58,427 nucleotides of DNA from Zygnema circumcarinatum. Lineage: Eukaryota; Streptophyta; Zygnematophyceae; Zygnematales; Zygnemataceae. Shown one piece after another: positions 1-25,134 of this stretch. A program made the position numbers and the translations under genes. The stretch spans positions 2,283,158-2,341,584 of the forward strand of contig CM074816.1 of assembly GCA_037447605.1 (NCBI GenBank), given 5' to 3'. Within the stretch, counting starts at the first letter, position 1. Every line of letters begins with the position of its first letter. The notes under the pieces are model-generated. The model was not told the DNA's origin, ran no database searches, and saw only the letters and a list, made by a program, of their open reading frames with translations.

Positions 1-3000
1 ACCTCCCCCTCCCCACCTCCCCATCCCCTTCCCCCCCCTCGCTCACCCCCCTCTCTCTCTCCCCATTTCTCTCTCCCACCCCCTCTCACTCTCTCCCTCT
101 CTCTCTCTCGCTTTCTTTCTCTCCTGTCAGTGTCGTGTAGTGCCTTCAAGAGTTCTAAACTTTCGTTCGCTTAACGGCCTCTAGTCATCCTTCTCCGTCT
201 ATGTCGCCGTATTTCTACCCTTGCCAATTCACTATTCGTCAGGTCGCTCCCTCTACAACCCCTCTCGCCTACTAACCCTGCCTCTTTCCCCTTCCCGCTT
301 TTTCCAATGCTATCCCCCGTCCTTCACCGCTCTCGCCTCGCCTTGACTCTACTCTGATCATCCCACTTCTTTCTGTCCTTCACTGCTCCCCACTAAATCC
401 CCTCTCCGCCGTTTCCATCCTCCATCCTCCCCCGTCTCTCCCTCCTTCCCCCCTGCCCCTCCTTTTACCACCCGGTTCTCCCCACCTCTTACTTCTTCTC
501 TCTGCCCTCTTTTTTCTCTCCACTGCCCTTCCTGCCGTCTTCTCCTTTCCGATTTCCCGTCTGTTTGGTCCGTTCACTCCAGACCTTTCTTCGCCGTTAT
601 TCGTCTTGCCTCTATGATCTCTATTCTCCGCCAACTCCTTCCTCCTCTCTCGCTTCTCCCTCCTATGGGAGCTCATCGCTTCTCCGCCCCCTATACCCGT
701 TTCTTCTTCTTTTCCTCTTTTCCACTCTCACCCTCTGTACCCCTGTCGTCCTTCTCTCCCTTCAAGTCACCGTTCCTTCGTCTCTTCCCCAGCCCCTTTT
801 CTTCCCCTCTCTCCTCTTCCCTCTCATTCTCCTCTCTCCTTTTGCCCTGGGCCAGCTCCTCCATTCCCCCTGTTCTCGCGCCCCACCAAACCCTTCTTGT
901 ACTTTTGTCTGTCCCGTTCCAACTCGATCTCGATCCTTCTTTTACTGTTTGTTCGTATCTACTCTGTTTCATCATTCTGATCTTTTCTACCACCACACCT
1001 CCACCTGACACCACCTAGTCATCTCTTTGTTTAAACGCTTGCGTTACCAATGTTGGATCTTGGTCCAATTGCAGTTTAAACGGAAAACTATTTCTGCCTT
1101 TAAGATTCGAACCCTTCAAGGATGCGTCGCGCACTGTCTTTAGAAATCCGCGCAGGAGGATTAGGATGTGAAGCAGTACAAGGAAAATCGGAGACAAATC
1201 AGCTTTTATCACTTCATTACAGAAACTTGCCATGGCGGCGCATGCAATCCCTACTTTGCTCCTACGCGGGGCTTTGTATCCCAACACCATCTGTAAACAA
1301 GGTGTTCCTTATGTTTTTCGTTTATTCCTTGAGACTATTTCAGGGATCCATCTGATGGCGGCAGCGTTCGCGGTTTGTCTTCGCCTTGGCCCAATGAGGC
1401 CTTTCGTCCAAGTCTCGGCTTTTTGGAGAAGATTTGATCGTTCAGGTAGAGCTACGTATTTCTATTTGAGTAGTTCTGTCCTTGGTGTGAACATAACTAT
1501 GAGATAGAAGCTTCGAAACACATAGAACCGGCAGCATCATGGCGTGATCGTTGCTCTTTACATGGCTGAGTAGCTCCAAATAAACTCCTCCCTGTTTCAG
1601 GATTTACAGAATGTGATCCGGGGCTGTAGGGCCTGCACAACGTTGCCTCTCATGGTTCAACCCACCCGCTTATCACGAAACCACGAGGAAAGGTGTCGGA
1701 AGTCAGATATGTGCAAGAAAGGAGAGAACGAAAAAAATGTAAGCAAAGGGTAGGAACAGAAGAAGCCGGTTTATACGTGACTGATAAAATAAAGGCAGGG
1801 AATCTGGGATTAAGGGAGAATAGACAAAAAAGAGCGGCGAATACGAGGAGTGGGAGGTGACAATGAGTGTCAGGGAAAATTGAAGGACCGAACAAGGGAC
1901 AAATGATCAGGATTCCTGAGAGACGAGGCAGGGACAAGGGGTTCAGGAGCGTTGCAGCCTGGAGTATAACGAGTTAAAGAAAGGTGAATCAAGGAAACAG
2001 AGAGAACGAGAACGGCTTCGAGGAGGAAGGGGCAGGAAGGGGAAGGGGAAGATGGCCGCGAGAGGTTAGGCGTAGAGTGGAGAAGGACGAGGCTTGAACG
2101 AACATAGGAGAGAGGGAGGAGGAATCGGAGCGATGACGGGAGTGGTGAAATGGACGGTGTTCGCGCAGGAGAGAAAAATGGTTGATCTGAATACGTGTGC
2201 AATGGCGTAAGAGTGACCGGGGGAGAGTGAAAGAGAGGCGAAAAGGGTGGGAGAGAATGTGGACTTAGCATGACCTGACACCTTCGTTTCCAAGCCCATT
2301 TCCGTGAAACTCTCTCTTCCTCACACGCTTGCCACTTTCTCTTTTAGATTGAATCTCCTTCCGCTCCTCCGCCTCCTGCTTTAGCGTTCCACAGCCACCT
2401 TCTTGCGCCCCATGGCCGGGGCCACTCGTTCTCTCCCTGCGTCTCCATATTACGCTCTTATCTCTCTCTAATCTCCTTACACCGTCTCTCACTTCCATCG
2501 CACGGCTTAAACTCTCGCTTCCATTTTTACGGCGCGTCCTGCTCTTGCCTTTTATTTTACTCTCATTTCTACCTCTCAGTCTCTCTCTTTCCTTACCGTA
2601 TTTCTATCTCAGTTTTCCTCTCGCTGGTGTAATCTTCTCCTCTCCTTTGCTCTCGCCCACAATACATACAAACCGTACCGCCACTTCTTACCTCCCTCCC
2701 ACTCCCCCTTAGCTCCATTTTCCCCGCCTCTAATCATCACGTTCTAAAATATAATTCTCTTCCCTTTCCCCACTCCCACTCCCTCCATGCTTCCCCCCTC
2801 ACTCTCCTCCACCTCTCCCCCTCTCGCCCGCCCGCCTGTCCTCAACCTCCTCCTTTCTTCGCTATCCCCTCTCCCAATCCCCATCGCCATGCTTCCCTAC
2901 TCTCCGAACATGTCGATCATTCCAGGATCCACCGACCAGGCATGGCTGGCATCACGGTCCCCCCTGCGCCCTCTCCCTCCCTCTCTCCCTCCCTCTCTCC

Positions 3001-5098
3001 CTCCCTCTCCCGCCCGCCCGCCCGCCCGCCGCCGGCTCGGACCGCGTCCCCGCGCCGCCGCGAACCGCTGCGCGCCAAAACTGGTTGGACGGGCCGCCCA
3101 CCGACCTACCAATGTGGACTGACAGCACCGACCTACGGTAAAATAGGGTTTTTAGGGGGCCGCACGGCGGACGCGCCAACTCGCCGGCCACTCCGCGCAG
3201 CGCCATTGGCCGCTGCGCTGGCCCGCGCGACGCGGCCCCCCGGGACCGTCCGATGGAGAAGTGCGATCATTTCCGACCGTCGATGCGTTTCAGATTGCGC
3301 GCCCGTGCGTCTGTAAAGCGCCAAACTGGCGGCCCCCTCGCCCACCGCGCGTGCAAGTGGTCGCCACGCGTCCGCCACACGCCTCGTCCGTATGGCATGC
3401 GCTTCGCACGCGCGGGTAAGGGCCCGGAGGCAGGGCCACACTGCCACGTGTGCAGCCACGCCGCCGCTGGCGGAGCATCGCACGAGAAGCTCGCGCAAGA
3501 TGCCGCCACGTGTCGCTTCCAGCCGTCCACGCCGGCCAAGCAGCGGCGCGAGCGCCAACCGATGCTGCGACAAAGCAATCATTGCGGTGCGTGACTCGAT
3601 TGGCCGGATCCGGATCGGATTTGGAGTGTACAAACGGCCTTGTGTCCGTACCGTCCGGTCCTCGGATCTGCCAGTCACATCTTTACGGAACGCAATGATG
3701 GAAGGGGTAGCGTACGGAGGGGGAACGCGTGTACGGACGACGGTGGTCCGGCCTTCCGGTCGGCGCCTATGGCCAAGTGCCAACCGGCTGACTCCACGGC
3801 CCGCGGTGGATGTACGAACATTTTGGACGGACACGGACGTCGGCCGTCCCGGTTGCGATGGAGCGGTTGGCTGCGGTTGCGGTTGCAGTTGCGGTTGCGC
3901 CCGGGGCAGGATGGATGGGATGTGCGTCGGACGGATGTCCTTCTCTCTCGCTCTCTCCCTCTTCTCCTCTTTCCGCATTCTCGACTTGCTCTCTATGCTC
4001 TTCTGTTCTCCCCCCCTGGCCTTTTCCCCCACCTCCACCCCCCTCTCTATCTCCCCTGTCTCCCTCCTCTTTCCCACTCGTTCCCCGCCATTGGTTTCAA
4101 CTTATTGAAATTCCTTTATTTAAGCGTCGATATCTGAAATTTCAAAAAAAGAGAAACAGACCAGTAAACGCGAGGGGCCTCGTTCTGTCGGCCTTCACCT
4201 TCACTGCGCGCTGAAGTTTGAGTGCTACAGCCTCTGCGCTTCCCAGGACCAAAAATCGCCTCCTTTGAGTTTGTTGGTGTGGTGATGAAGAGGGGCGAGC
4301 GAGGCCATGAAGTCGTGGACGCAGATACTTCTTCCACCCTCATCTCGTCGGCCGAAGGGAAACCACGAGGAATACTATATATTTTGGGGAGGGGATGAGA
4401 GGAAGAACGCATGCTTTTGTATCGGGCTTTTCCTTTTCCTTTTAGCGTATGTGGTTAGACCCATGAATTGATTTTGTTCGGATCCGATTGATCTTTGGTC
4501 AACATGGGACCGCAGTACCGTGCGATGCTTTGATGCAGATGCCACGTGTCATACATGCACATTTGGTGCCACGCATGCACTCCGTGTCGGGGATGCATCA
4601 CATATTGCATGTTAACCATGCACTGTATGTGGTCAACCACAGTTGGTTAACCGCTATTCGACCGACAAAACCGTACAATCACGGATGCGTACAGTTTTTT
4701 TGTACGGTACGGTCTGGAAACACCTCACGTCCACTGCGAGGCGGGTGTAGTTTTACGGCCAAGCGTTGTTTGTATGTGAGGCCTGTTCCAGTTGAATTTC
4801 AGCGAATGAGTACTCGCCACGTGAATTGTTCGATTGGCAGCGACGTGGCAAGTACCTATTGGTTCAATGCTTAGACTGAGTTGAACTGGGCCACGGCTCG
4901 TAGAGTCCGCAGCTAGGTCTTTCTGCCGACTAAAACTTCTTGGGTTGGGGTGAGAATACGTCATGTGCGAACCTGCTATTGGGCGTTGGACCCCTACTCA
5001 CTTTGTCGTTTAGATCTACAGAAAACTCGGTGACGTAAGCCGGGCGGCAGAAAACCAGGAGGGAGAGGCTGGAGGGCGCGAGGCGGAGCAGGGCCGCC
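1..5098. other. Gene-free 5' region: pyrimidine tracts, then GC-rich DNA
   Basis: The first 3 kb is dominated by C/T-rich sequence and a purine-rich stretch around 1700-2270. From about 3000 to 3950 the DNA turns GC-rich and rich in CpG, with many GTACGG/CCGTAC words. From about 4480 to 5090 there are several CACGTG-like words and short repeats of ATGCA type. Long open frames exist here, but they are strings of S/L/P or R/E/G, as expected from simple-sequence DNA, and none resembles a family I know. The last few hundred bases presumably hold the selenoprotein H promoter; I see no clear TATA box. Confidence 0.5.
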
Positions 5099-6363
5099 AT
5101 GGCGCCCAAGAGGAAGGCCGCCGCCGCTTCAACCAGAGCGAAGCCGGCAAAGCGCGGGAAGGAGGAGGCCCGAGAGGGGGGGGAAGATGTAGTTCAAGCT
5201 TCAACATCAACTGGGACTGCGAGTATCATCATTGAAGCTTGGTACATGATACTGTATTTTAGGGTTCGTTGGTTGCTGTCTGTAGGGTTTTGAATGGAGA
5301 ATTCATGGGTTCGAGAATGTATGGAATGCGCTGTAGCATGTGTCACGGTGTGGGTGAAGGTTGAATACAGGATGCCTGCTCGTTGGGTATGCAGTTGTGA
5401 TGATTTTCAGTGAGTATTTTGTCTGCATTGGGCGCATCGCATCGACATTTCAATGAAAAGATATCGTCATTGAACTAAAATTTATGTTAAATCGCGAGCT
5501 CGAGCATACAAATTTTCAGATTGTATTGAACATTCCACCGAGGGAAAGCAATTTTGCAAGGGATCAAGGTGAATGCACGTTCACTGAATAGGCGAAACTT
5601 ACGCCGCTTATCGATGAGAACCAAATGATCACCTGCAAAATAATGTCCTTTTAAAATATTTCTTTGTTTTTTTTTTTTTCCGTCCCGTTTTGATCATCCA
5701 ACAGCAAGTCATGAGGTGCATTCAAAACTCGAGCAGCCAAGATGGAGAAGTTGCTCAAAGAGGCGGCTCCCGGTCTCACTGTCTCCATTAATCCGGAAAA
5801 GGTGCTCTTATCTCACCCAGCGTTTAGCTTCTCTTTATAATGCATTCAATCGTAAACGCGCACGCAAAAGAGGGGGGAGAGATGATGGATCCGAGGCACA
5901 GGGAGAGAGTATGAGATACAGTGGGAGAGGTATTGATTACAGTGTGTGTTGCTATGTTTGTATTTTTCCTCCCCTTTTGCTAACTTTGGCAGCCAAGAAA
6001 GGGATGCTTCGAGGTGCGAGATGAGTCAGGGACCATCTTCTTATCTCTTCTGGTCAGTACCCTTTTCTCTCTCTCGCTCTCTCTTTCTTTCTCTCTCTCT
6101 CTCTCTCGCCCCCCCATCTCTTTCTCTCCCATCCTCTCTCCCCCATTCGACCATGGGCTATTGAAATCCCCACCATCGTCAGAACTTAACCAAGCCTTTA
6201 CATGGATGAGGGAGGCTCTGAATGGCCCTTGTTTTATAACCTTCGTGCCATTTTCACTCCGCAGGATATGCCGAGACCCTTCACCAAGCTGAAGGCTTTG
6301 GACCTAGAAGCGGAGGCAAAGGAAATTTCTGCAAAACTTTCTGAAGCTGCGGAGAAATCGTGA
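5099..6363 (+). CDS. SELENOH: Selenoprotein H (UGA-encoded selenocysteine), 4 exons
   Basis: Exons 5099-5241, 5705-5801, 5993-6052 and 6265-6363 join in frame to about 132 residues. The N-terminus is Lys/Arg/Ala-rich (MAPKRKAAAAS...), as in SelH proteins, which are nuclear or nucleolar redox and DNA-binding proteins with AT-hook-like tails. The thioredoxin-like part begins SIIIEA and reaches the redox motif C48-K-S-U51. U is TGA at 5712-5714, followed by GAFKTRAAK. Next come LTVSINPEK, PRKGCFEVRDESG and MPRPFTKLKALDLEAEAKE, all recognisable SelH blocks. The first intron splits the Cys codon TG|C, so the CxxU motif only appears after splicing. Translation continues in family sequence for 81 residues past the TGA, so this is not a pseudogene stop. 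The true stop is TGA at 6361-6363, just before a SECIS-like hairpin. Seen directly: exons, motif and hairpin. Family knowledge: SelH function. Inference: Sec insertion. Confidence 0.88.
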
Positions 6364-6387
6364 GGAGCACTTCACAGCTGAATACGG

Positions 6388-6482
6388 AATGTGAGCGTGA
6401 ACTGAATGACCTTTTTCAGGGAAAGTCCGCAGACACCTGAAAGAGTGAGCATGGCGACCAGCCATGGCTTCGCGCTTACATT
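6388..6482 (+). promoter_or_regulatory. SECIS-like element in the SelH 3' UTR
   Basis: The core fits the eukaryotic SECIS plan. ATGA at 6406-6409 forms the 5' half of the non-Watson-Crick quartet and TGA at 6446-6448 the 3' half. Between them, 6411-6420 (CTTTTTCAGG) pairs along all 10 positions, with one G-U, to 6436-6445 (CCTGAAAGAG). The apical loop starts G-AAA (6421-6424), which puts the conserved unpaired A's 11 nt above the quartet. GTC/GAC at 6425-6427 and 6432-6434 can form the extra mini-stem of a type II SECIS. A possible lower helix pairs 6388-6397 with 6473-6482, but its 3' side carries a long internal loop. It starts 25 nt after the stop codon. Pairing was worked out by hand. Confidence 0.82.
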
Positions 6483-7352
6483 GATGTACTTCAGCATGCG
6501 ACCTCCTCGCTCTCCCCCTCCTCCCTTCCTCTCTCTCCCTCTCCCTCTCCCACCTCTCCTTCGCCTGCACACTGCCTTCAGGCATTTCCTAGTATTCACA
6601 GTGCATGTAGGTGTGTATTATTTGTACGTGCATGTTCTTTTCCGGACAGATGATATGAAACTCGTGGTTGCCGAGAATTGTCGATGAGTTCATGGAAGTG
6701 GCTACACACTATTGCTACTTTGAGATGCTTTTTAAAATTATATATTGCAGTTGGATTAGGAGTGAGATATTGCTAGGATGTTTAACTTCCATATCTGCTT
6801 GACAGCTGTATGTTCAAGTATTATGAATGTTTATAATCATCCTGACAGTTAAAGTAAACATGGAATATCGTCATCTTTGCGGCGATGAGACGATGGAAAC
6901 ATGCAAGTGCGTATTTTTATCAGGAATGTTTGTTGAGTTGTGGCAATAACACTCTAAAACATGTGCAAGGTTCTGCCACGAGCGCATTTGTATTGCGCCC
7001 TCAACGGATACACCCACCCTCAAGTTTCCTCATCACGAGTACAAAAAACGAAGGGATGTAACACAAGGCCTGTTCCATCTATCGATGTAAAAAAACTTTT
7101 TGTCGACCAACAGCTTTGCTTTAACGTGCGAATTATTGGAAACCTACTTTTCCATGGAGTCAGCCTCGCAACAAACCAAACTAAACTGATTGCGACAAGA
7201 ATTCCCATTTCTTCGTTTTCCCAAAATAAATAAGATAAACCATGGTCTCCTCCAGGTTTTATGATTTTTTTTCATAGGACGCCGATAACTTAAAAGGCCT
7301 TTAAGCAGAAAGCAAAGCCTTCAAAGAGACCACTTTGCTGATGGCGATGCCA
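6483..7352. other. Intergenic region between convergent SelH and APX
   Basis: The two genes point toward each other here, so this region should hold both 3' UTRs and polyadenylation signals. It contains a short pyrimidine tract near 6500-6560 and AT-rich DNA. I see no coding exon. Confidence 0.5.
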
Positions 7353-8609
7353 TCACTCGGAAAACCTGCACAGCAGTAAACCGAACAATCAGGTCACACG
7401 AACAAACCCCATCAAGTTACATTGGAAGTTCGTGACATTACAGCGATTAACAACACTCATGTTTTGACGTTGCATCCATATCGCCACCCCAGTAGTTAAT
7501 CATAGTAATATTTAGAGGGGTGCCATGTTATTATGGAAACCAAAAATTGACAACCGATATGACCTACAGACCGACATACCAACCAACTTGCGAGCAGGCA
7601 GAGGCTTACCCGAGTTCAGAGAGCTTCTGGTGTGCCTCGGCGTAGTCACGGAAGAAAGCGTCCTCATCCTGCTCACCACATAAGAAAGTTCGAGCATTCA
7701 ATGTTTATGAAAGTTCGAGTTCGGAAGAGCGTAGTTGTTTGTACTGAAGGTTTATTCCACATGCTGCAACATGGACGGAGTTGAGAAACAGATTCAGACT
7801 TGACGAACTATGTTACTGATCACACTTGTCAGCTTCATGTTCCATGTGGCAGTTATCAGCTCTAGGTAACGGCACAAACATTAGCATAGATCTCCACGTA
7901 TTCGCGGAAGAGGGGGTCTTCCACCAGTGCCTTGTCCGAAGGGAGAACCAAAAGACCGTCGGACTCGCCCTGGAGCAGTTCCCTGCATCACTCAGTTCCC
8001 AGTTTCCGTTCCGTTAACACTGAACAAAACACATGTGTACAGTGTTGGAACCCAAAATCCAAAATCAGATATTTCTTCCCATTTTCTATCGATTAGGGTT
8101 TGAAAATGTGGAGAAGAACTAAAAAAAACATCAGAGTTAAGAATGTTTTTTCTCTTCTTCTTATTTTTTACAAACTTACACAAAGTAGGAGTTGTCGAAC
8201 AGAAGCGGCTTCTTAGTCCACGCTCCCTCAAAGCCGGACCGCTCCTTGTGGGCTCGGCCCTGAAGATGAACGGAAATACGATGAGAAACTCTACAGGTAC
8301 AAAGTTTCAAGCATACATGAAAACTGATTCTCCAATGGGACTGAAACTATGCACCATAAATATGTGCATAGCGCATCAGACCTCTTATTCCCTCTTCTCC
8401 TTCGCCGCCAAAATTCACTTGCACCATGGCCACATTGTGGAAATGCTCGAGATACAGATGGGCATAGAGAAGAAAAGGAGGAGAACAACAAGTGCAGAGA
8501 GTGGACTAGGGAGGGAGAGAGGGAGAGCAAGAGTGAGAGATGAAGAAGGAAGAGGAGAGTGGGGTGGGAGAGGGAGAGGGAGGGGGAGAGAGAGAAGGAG
8601 AGAGAGAGT

Positions 8610-8642
<33 letters not shown>

Positions 8643-10765
8643 CGAGTGAGAGAGAGAGGGGGGGGGGAGAGAGGGAGAGAGCCATACCAGAGTGTGGGCA
8701 CCAGAAAGGGCAACAATCTCCTTGTCGCCCAAACCCATGTGTCCGAACACATCACGGAGGTGGTCGGAACCTGCGGGGCGCAAAAAAAAGGCCTTTACTT
8801 CCCCTACATCTTCACCCTTGACAAAAGCAGGCTGCTTTATAATTCGATAAATGTTGTTAGTAATTGATTGTGTTTTAAGCCTTCTATAAGCAGGAAAACT
8901 AACTTAGTTCTTAAGTATTATAAATTGCTCTAAAGAAGGGAAAAAGGCGCACCCTTTGTGGCGTCAGGGAGACGGCCCTCCTCTGGGGTCTTCAACTCGT
9001 CCTGTCCAATGAGTAAGGACAAAGAGTCAGATTATTTCAGGCTTCGGACTGACATTCAAGCTATCAAAAGAATACTCAAACGCCGAATGTGAGAGACCAG
9101 CTCAAGTTGATCACGATTAACTAAAATATTTATTTCAATGCTGTAGTTTATTTGGTGATGTTTACCTTCCTGCCCGGGTTGAACTCAATTGTGGGTCCAC
9201 CGGTGATTTCCACAGCCACAACACCCGCCAGCTGTACATTCCAGGTTCAAGAAAAAGCTGGGTCAGTAAAGGCATTGGATCCAACTAAAATAGTAGGAGC
9301 AGACGGAGGAAGTAACACGTACGGGCAAGTCAGCAAAGGGGAAGAGAGTGGGAGAGAGAAGTAGACCGATCGTCGGAGGGAGTGCGAGCAAAGGAGATCA
9401 AGGGGCAAAAGGAGGTAGAAGAGTACAAGTATCATAATCATAATCTGTATCATAATACCACACAGCCGACCTCACCATTCCCAAACACACCAAAGCCCCA
9501 CCCCTTCAGGAAAGTCCGAACAGACTCAAAATCCAAAAAGTTCGCACAACCGCCAACGCCCAGCCCTTCAGAAAATACCCAACAAAATTATTTAAAAGAA
9601 CAAACGGGCCGAAAGGACCAAGAGTGCCCGAGACTGATTAAGTGGGCCCCGTCGGCACCTGGTAGAGGTCGGCGTATGTGATGATGGGGAACATCTCCTT
9701 GACCGGCTCAAGGAATTCGACGGCCCAGATCAGCCCGGCGTTGGCGCCGTGCGCGAGCTCCTCGGCGTTCTTCATGCTGCCGTTGGGCCCGCCCGTCTTC
9801 GTCTTCACGTCGTACGTGCCGCAGGAGTGCCATCTGCACAAGGAGAGAGAGAGAGAGGGAGAGGGAAAGGGAGCGGGAGAGGGAGAGGGAGAGGGAGAGG
9901 GGAAGGGAGAGAGAATGTGAAAATAAGCCGACGCTTCAATCAATACACGAGCCAAACAGCCATCTACCAACCAGCACAAATCAAACAGACAAATCAAACA
10001 AATAGCAAGTATCAAGTTCACAATGTAGAGAAATAAGTCGGCATCCAAAACTTTTGGGCAATGCAGCTCTATTCTGCGGATCGGGACGTTAGAATTCTTT
10101 AAGTTCATTCTCAAAAGGGGCAAATCAACACCGCATATAAAGGAAAGCTGGCACAGAGAGAGAGAGGGAATTGAGGAAAACAGACAGGAGGGTGGTGGAG
10201 GGAGAGACCGACATGGGGGAGAGATAGCGAAACAGGAGAAAGAGAAGAAGTGAGGGAGAGAGGTAAGGCAGAGAGAGAGAGATAGAGAGAAAGACTTACG
10301 CAAGACGGACCATGATGGGCGCGCAGTTCTTCTCTGCACAGCACCGACAGAAGAGCAATGCCACTTTAATACACAACTGGCCTCTGTATCTCTCTCTCTC
10401 TCTCTCTTCTCTTCTTCTCTTCTCTCTCTCTCTCTCTCTCTCTCTTACTTCCTCTCCTTTCTTCCTCGTCTCCTCCCTCACTTCCTTCACATAGCATCTC
10501 TCGCTTCTACTTTTCATCCTACCACAATCTCTCCCTCTCACCCCCTCTTCCCCCACGCTGTCCTGTCCTTCCCTGTCCCTCTCGCCCTTTCCCTTCCTCT
10601 ACGCTCCGCTCTCCATAACCCCTCTCTCTCTCTCTCCTCCCTCCCACTCTCCCCCCCCCCTTTCTTTCTCTCCCATTGTCCCGGACCTGCGATGAGTCCC
10701 CGCAGCTTCCTCGTTGCCTTCTCTATGGCCACCTTGTACTCGTCACTCACTACGGGGTAGCCCAT
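7353..10765 (-). CDS. APX: Cytosolic-type L-ascorbate peroxidase, 10 exons
   Basis: Haem class I peroxidase that reduces H2O2 with ascorbate in the ascorbate-glutathione cycle. Exons in coding order, reverse strand: 10765-10687, 10333-10300, 9833-9659, 9231-9166, 9001-8953, 8770-8688, 8259-8180, 7982-7880, 7668-7610, 7365-7353. They join in frame to 246 residues, close to the roughly 250 of plant cytosolic APX. There is no transit peptide: the protein starts [20 protein letters not shown]. The distal site is R36-L-A-W39-H40. The proximal histidine lies in ALSGAH160TLG, the proximal Trp is W176, and the ascorbate-binding Arg equivalent is R169 in KERSGFEG. The end, LSELGFSE, is a normal APX terminus. 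One oddity is Cys after the distal His (AWHSCGTYD), where plant enzymes usually have Ala. Introns carry (CT)n or (GA)n tracts. It is divergent from symplekin, with about 1.5 kb between the starts. Confidence 0.95.
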
Positions 10766-12256
10766 GGCGGCGAGGTGAGGGAGAGAGCGAGAGAGAGAGA
10801 GAGAGTGTGAGAGAGAGATAGTGTGTGTGTGAAGGGGAGAGTAGAAATGGAACGTGAGCGAGCGGAGCCAATACTTAAGCCCAGGGGGACAACGCCTCGT
10901 ACGGCCTAGATTTGGTGTAATAATTTACGCAATTTCCAAAGGCCCAGCCGCCCGGAGCCACACGTGCGGCGGGCAATCCGTGGCTGAAAAAGTGCCACGC
11001 AGCGCCTCTAAAGGGCGGACAAAAATATTTTTGTCGAACGGGCAGCGGCCTGATATTGCTTTTGAAGGATTTGGGATCGCCGGGCAGATGATTGAAATGT
11101 GTCGGTGGAAAATAGTCGATTTTTTGTGGAAGGACCAAGCGTGGAAATATTTGTGACTTTGTTCGGGCAAAGATAACGTCATGTTCGCGGGGAACAACCA
11201 ATCACGTACGCACATCACACTTGCATTTATTTTGATTGGATTTGGAACCGAAAATGGTGGGAAAAATTCGACTTGAAATGTTTGTCCTTTGGCAGTAAAT
11301 ATTTTTGCGAGGCCGGTCTTGGGACGGCGCAGGATAAACGGCTTGTGGCGGACACGCGCTCGACGCCAACGTGGCGGCGGCTCTGGAACCTTCACCGGGA
11401 CAAGACCAGTATCGCAGTAACAATTGGATCTCTGAAATTTACGACTTTCGGGGAAAAAATCTGCAGTTCTTTTGCCGGCAAGGCTTGATAAATTTGACCT
11501 TCCCCTATTGGAAACTACAATTTATAAAAGCCAATGGAAATTTGCCACGTGTACAATAATTTGACGTGGTCGCCAGTCATTCGTTGAGACTGCACTTTTA
11601 ATTTTATGTTGGAGAAGTTCAAATTTGGGAGGTGGCCTTATTCCATCGCAAACATTATTTTTTAAGAATAAAAGAATCTATCGTGGCTGACGCTGATTGG
11701 TCGATGTCCTGAGAACGGTAATATCTTCAACGATTCGGGCACAAAAAAACATTCTATTCTCACCGCGGCCTCCAATCGACCAATGAGAGCGCGCCGTGAC
11801 TCCCTTCACCCGTGCGAGAGGGCCTCCGGATGGCTCCGCCGCGCGTGGCTGGCGCGCGCCCACGCTGACTCAGATCGGGGGAGCAGCACCGACAAAAACT
11901 GCGACGCAACGCTCAACTGCTACCATTTTCATGAATAAATCAAAAATCCACCTTTTCCTTGCCAGTAAGATCATCCATGCTATAACTGGATTTCTACATG
12001 TGGTCCCAGTTCCAGTTCCATCCCGTAATGCTCAGTCCATCAAGGAACTTGACAGTTTCGGCTGTCGTCACGGTTCTATGCGTGAAAAGTTGGATTGTAG
12101 AACGAATTCCGGAACAGAACGCAGCGCGAGACAACAGGGAGAAGCAAACCTTTCCCTCTTCATTTCGGAGGGGGGCTCCGACTCCATATCCCTCCCTCTT
12201 CTCCGCCATCCCTGCCCTGCGCCACTCCCTCCCCTGCGCCTCTCCCTCCCGCCGCC
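10766..12256. promoter_or_regulatory. Divergent intergenic region, APX to symplekin
   Basis: The starts of APX (reverse) and symplekin (forward) face away from each other across 1.49 kb, so this interval must hold both promoters and 5' UTRs. It includes a GA-rich run just upstream of APX (10785-10820), several AAATATTT words (near 11026, 11146 and 11296) and a CACGTG word near 11534. I see no gene in it and no convincing TATA element. Confidence 0.55.
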
Positions 12257-24437
<12,181 letters not shown>

Positions 24438-25134
24438 GATTTGTAAAGACGCCCTTTACAGGAGAGAAAAATAAGATTTGGAAAATTTTGCCACGTCTGT
24501 TAGAATAGATCCTTGCTTTCTGCTTCCAGTTTCTGTCACATGGAACGATGTGAAACACATGGAACTTTAGGAACAGACTATGATTCGTCCAGTATCTGCG
24601 CGACGGCTTTTTCTTCTCCTTGAAGCGGTACAGTATTCTGGAACACGTGGCCAGTTAACAAAATAAATAAACAACGCAATAAAATGAGGAAAGTTAACAT
24701 CCACAAGTAGGAGACGTGCATGCTTGCTCGAGGTTGGTTTCAAATGAAACCTCACGAGATCTGAGAAAATGTGTTGAAACATTAATCTAGTGTTATTGCA
24801 CATTTGGGGGACTTCCAAAACTTAGACAACAGAGCGATTTGGTTTCCGCAATTGCAGAAAGTTAATCAATATTACATGGAGAGAAAGGAAAAGGCGGACA
24901 TGAGAGACTCAATTGCCATGTCCATAACTAAATAGGGTTGATCTATCGGAGCACAAAGCGACTCTAAACCTTCTTCAGCGTTCTGAACTTCGGGTAAGGA
25001 AAGCAATGGACTGGCGGATCGACGAGTTTTCAATGTATTACGACAACAAGAGGCCAACCTTCGGGCCATTCTGCCTGCTTCAGAGTGTAGAGCGGATGTA
25101 CAATGAAAGAATGGATGAAGGGCGAAGGGTGCGG
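24438..25134. other. Intergenic region between convergent genes
   Basis: The 3' ends of symplekin and of the small reverse-strand gene face each other here. The DNA is AT-rich with AATAAATAA-like words (about 24660-24675). I see no coding exon. Confidence 0.45.

Noticed and set aside
565-1018. Overlapping long open frames rich in Ser, Leu, Pro and Phe
   Set aside because: They are translations of pyrimidine-rich simple sequence; the same stretch is open in several frames and has no family similarity.
1232-1507. 91-codon frame starting MAAHAIPTLLLRG
   Set aside because: Normal-looking composition but no recognisable domain, no splice partner and no neighbouring exons; not enough to call a gene.
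5712-5714. In-frame TGA in SelH as a nonsense mutation or exon end
   Set aside because: It lies exactly at the CxxU position, family sequence continues after it, and a SECIS-like hairpin follows the real stop.
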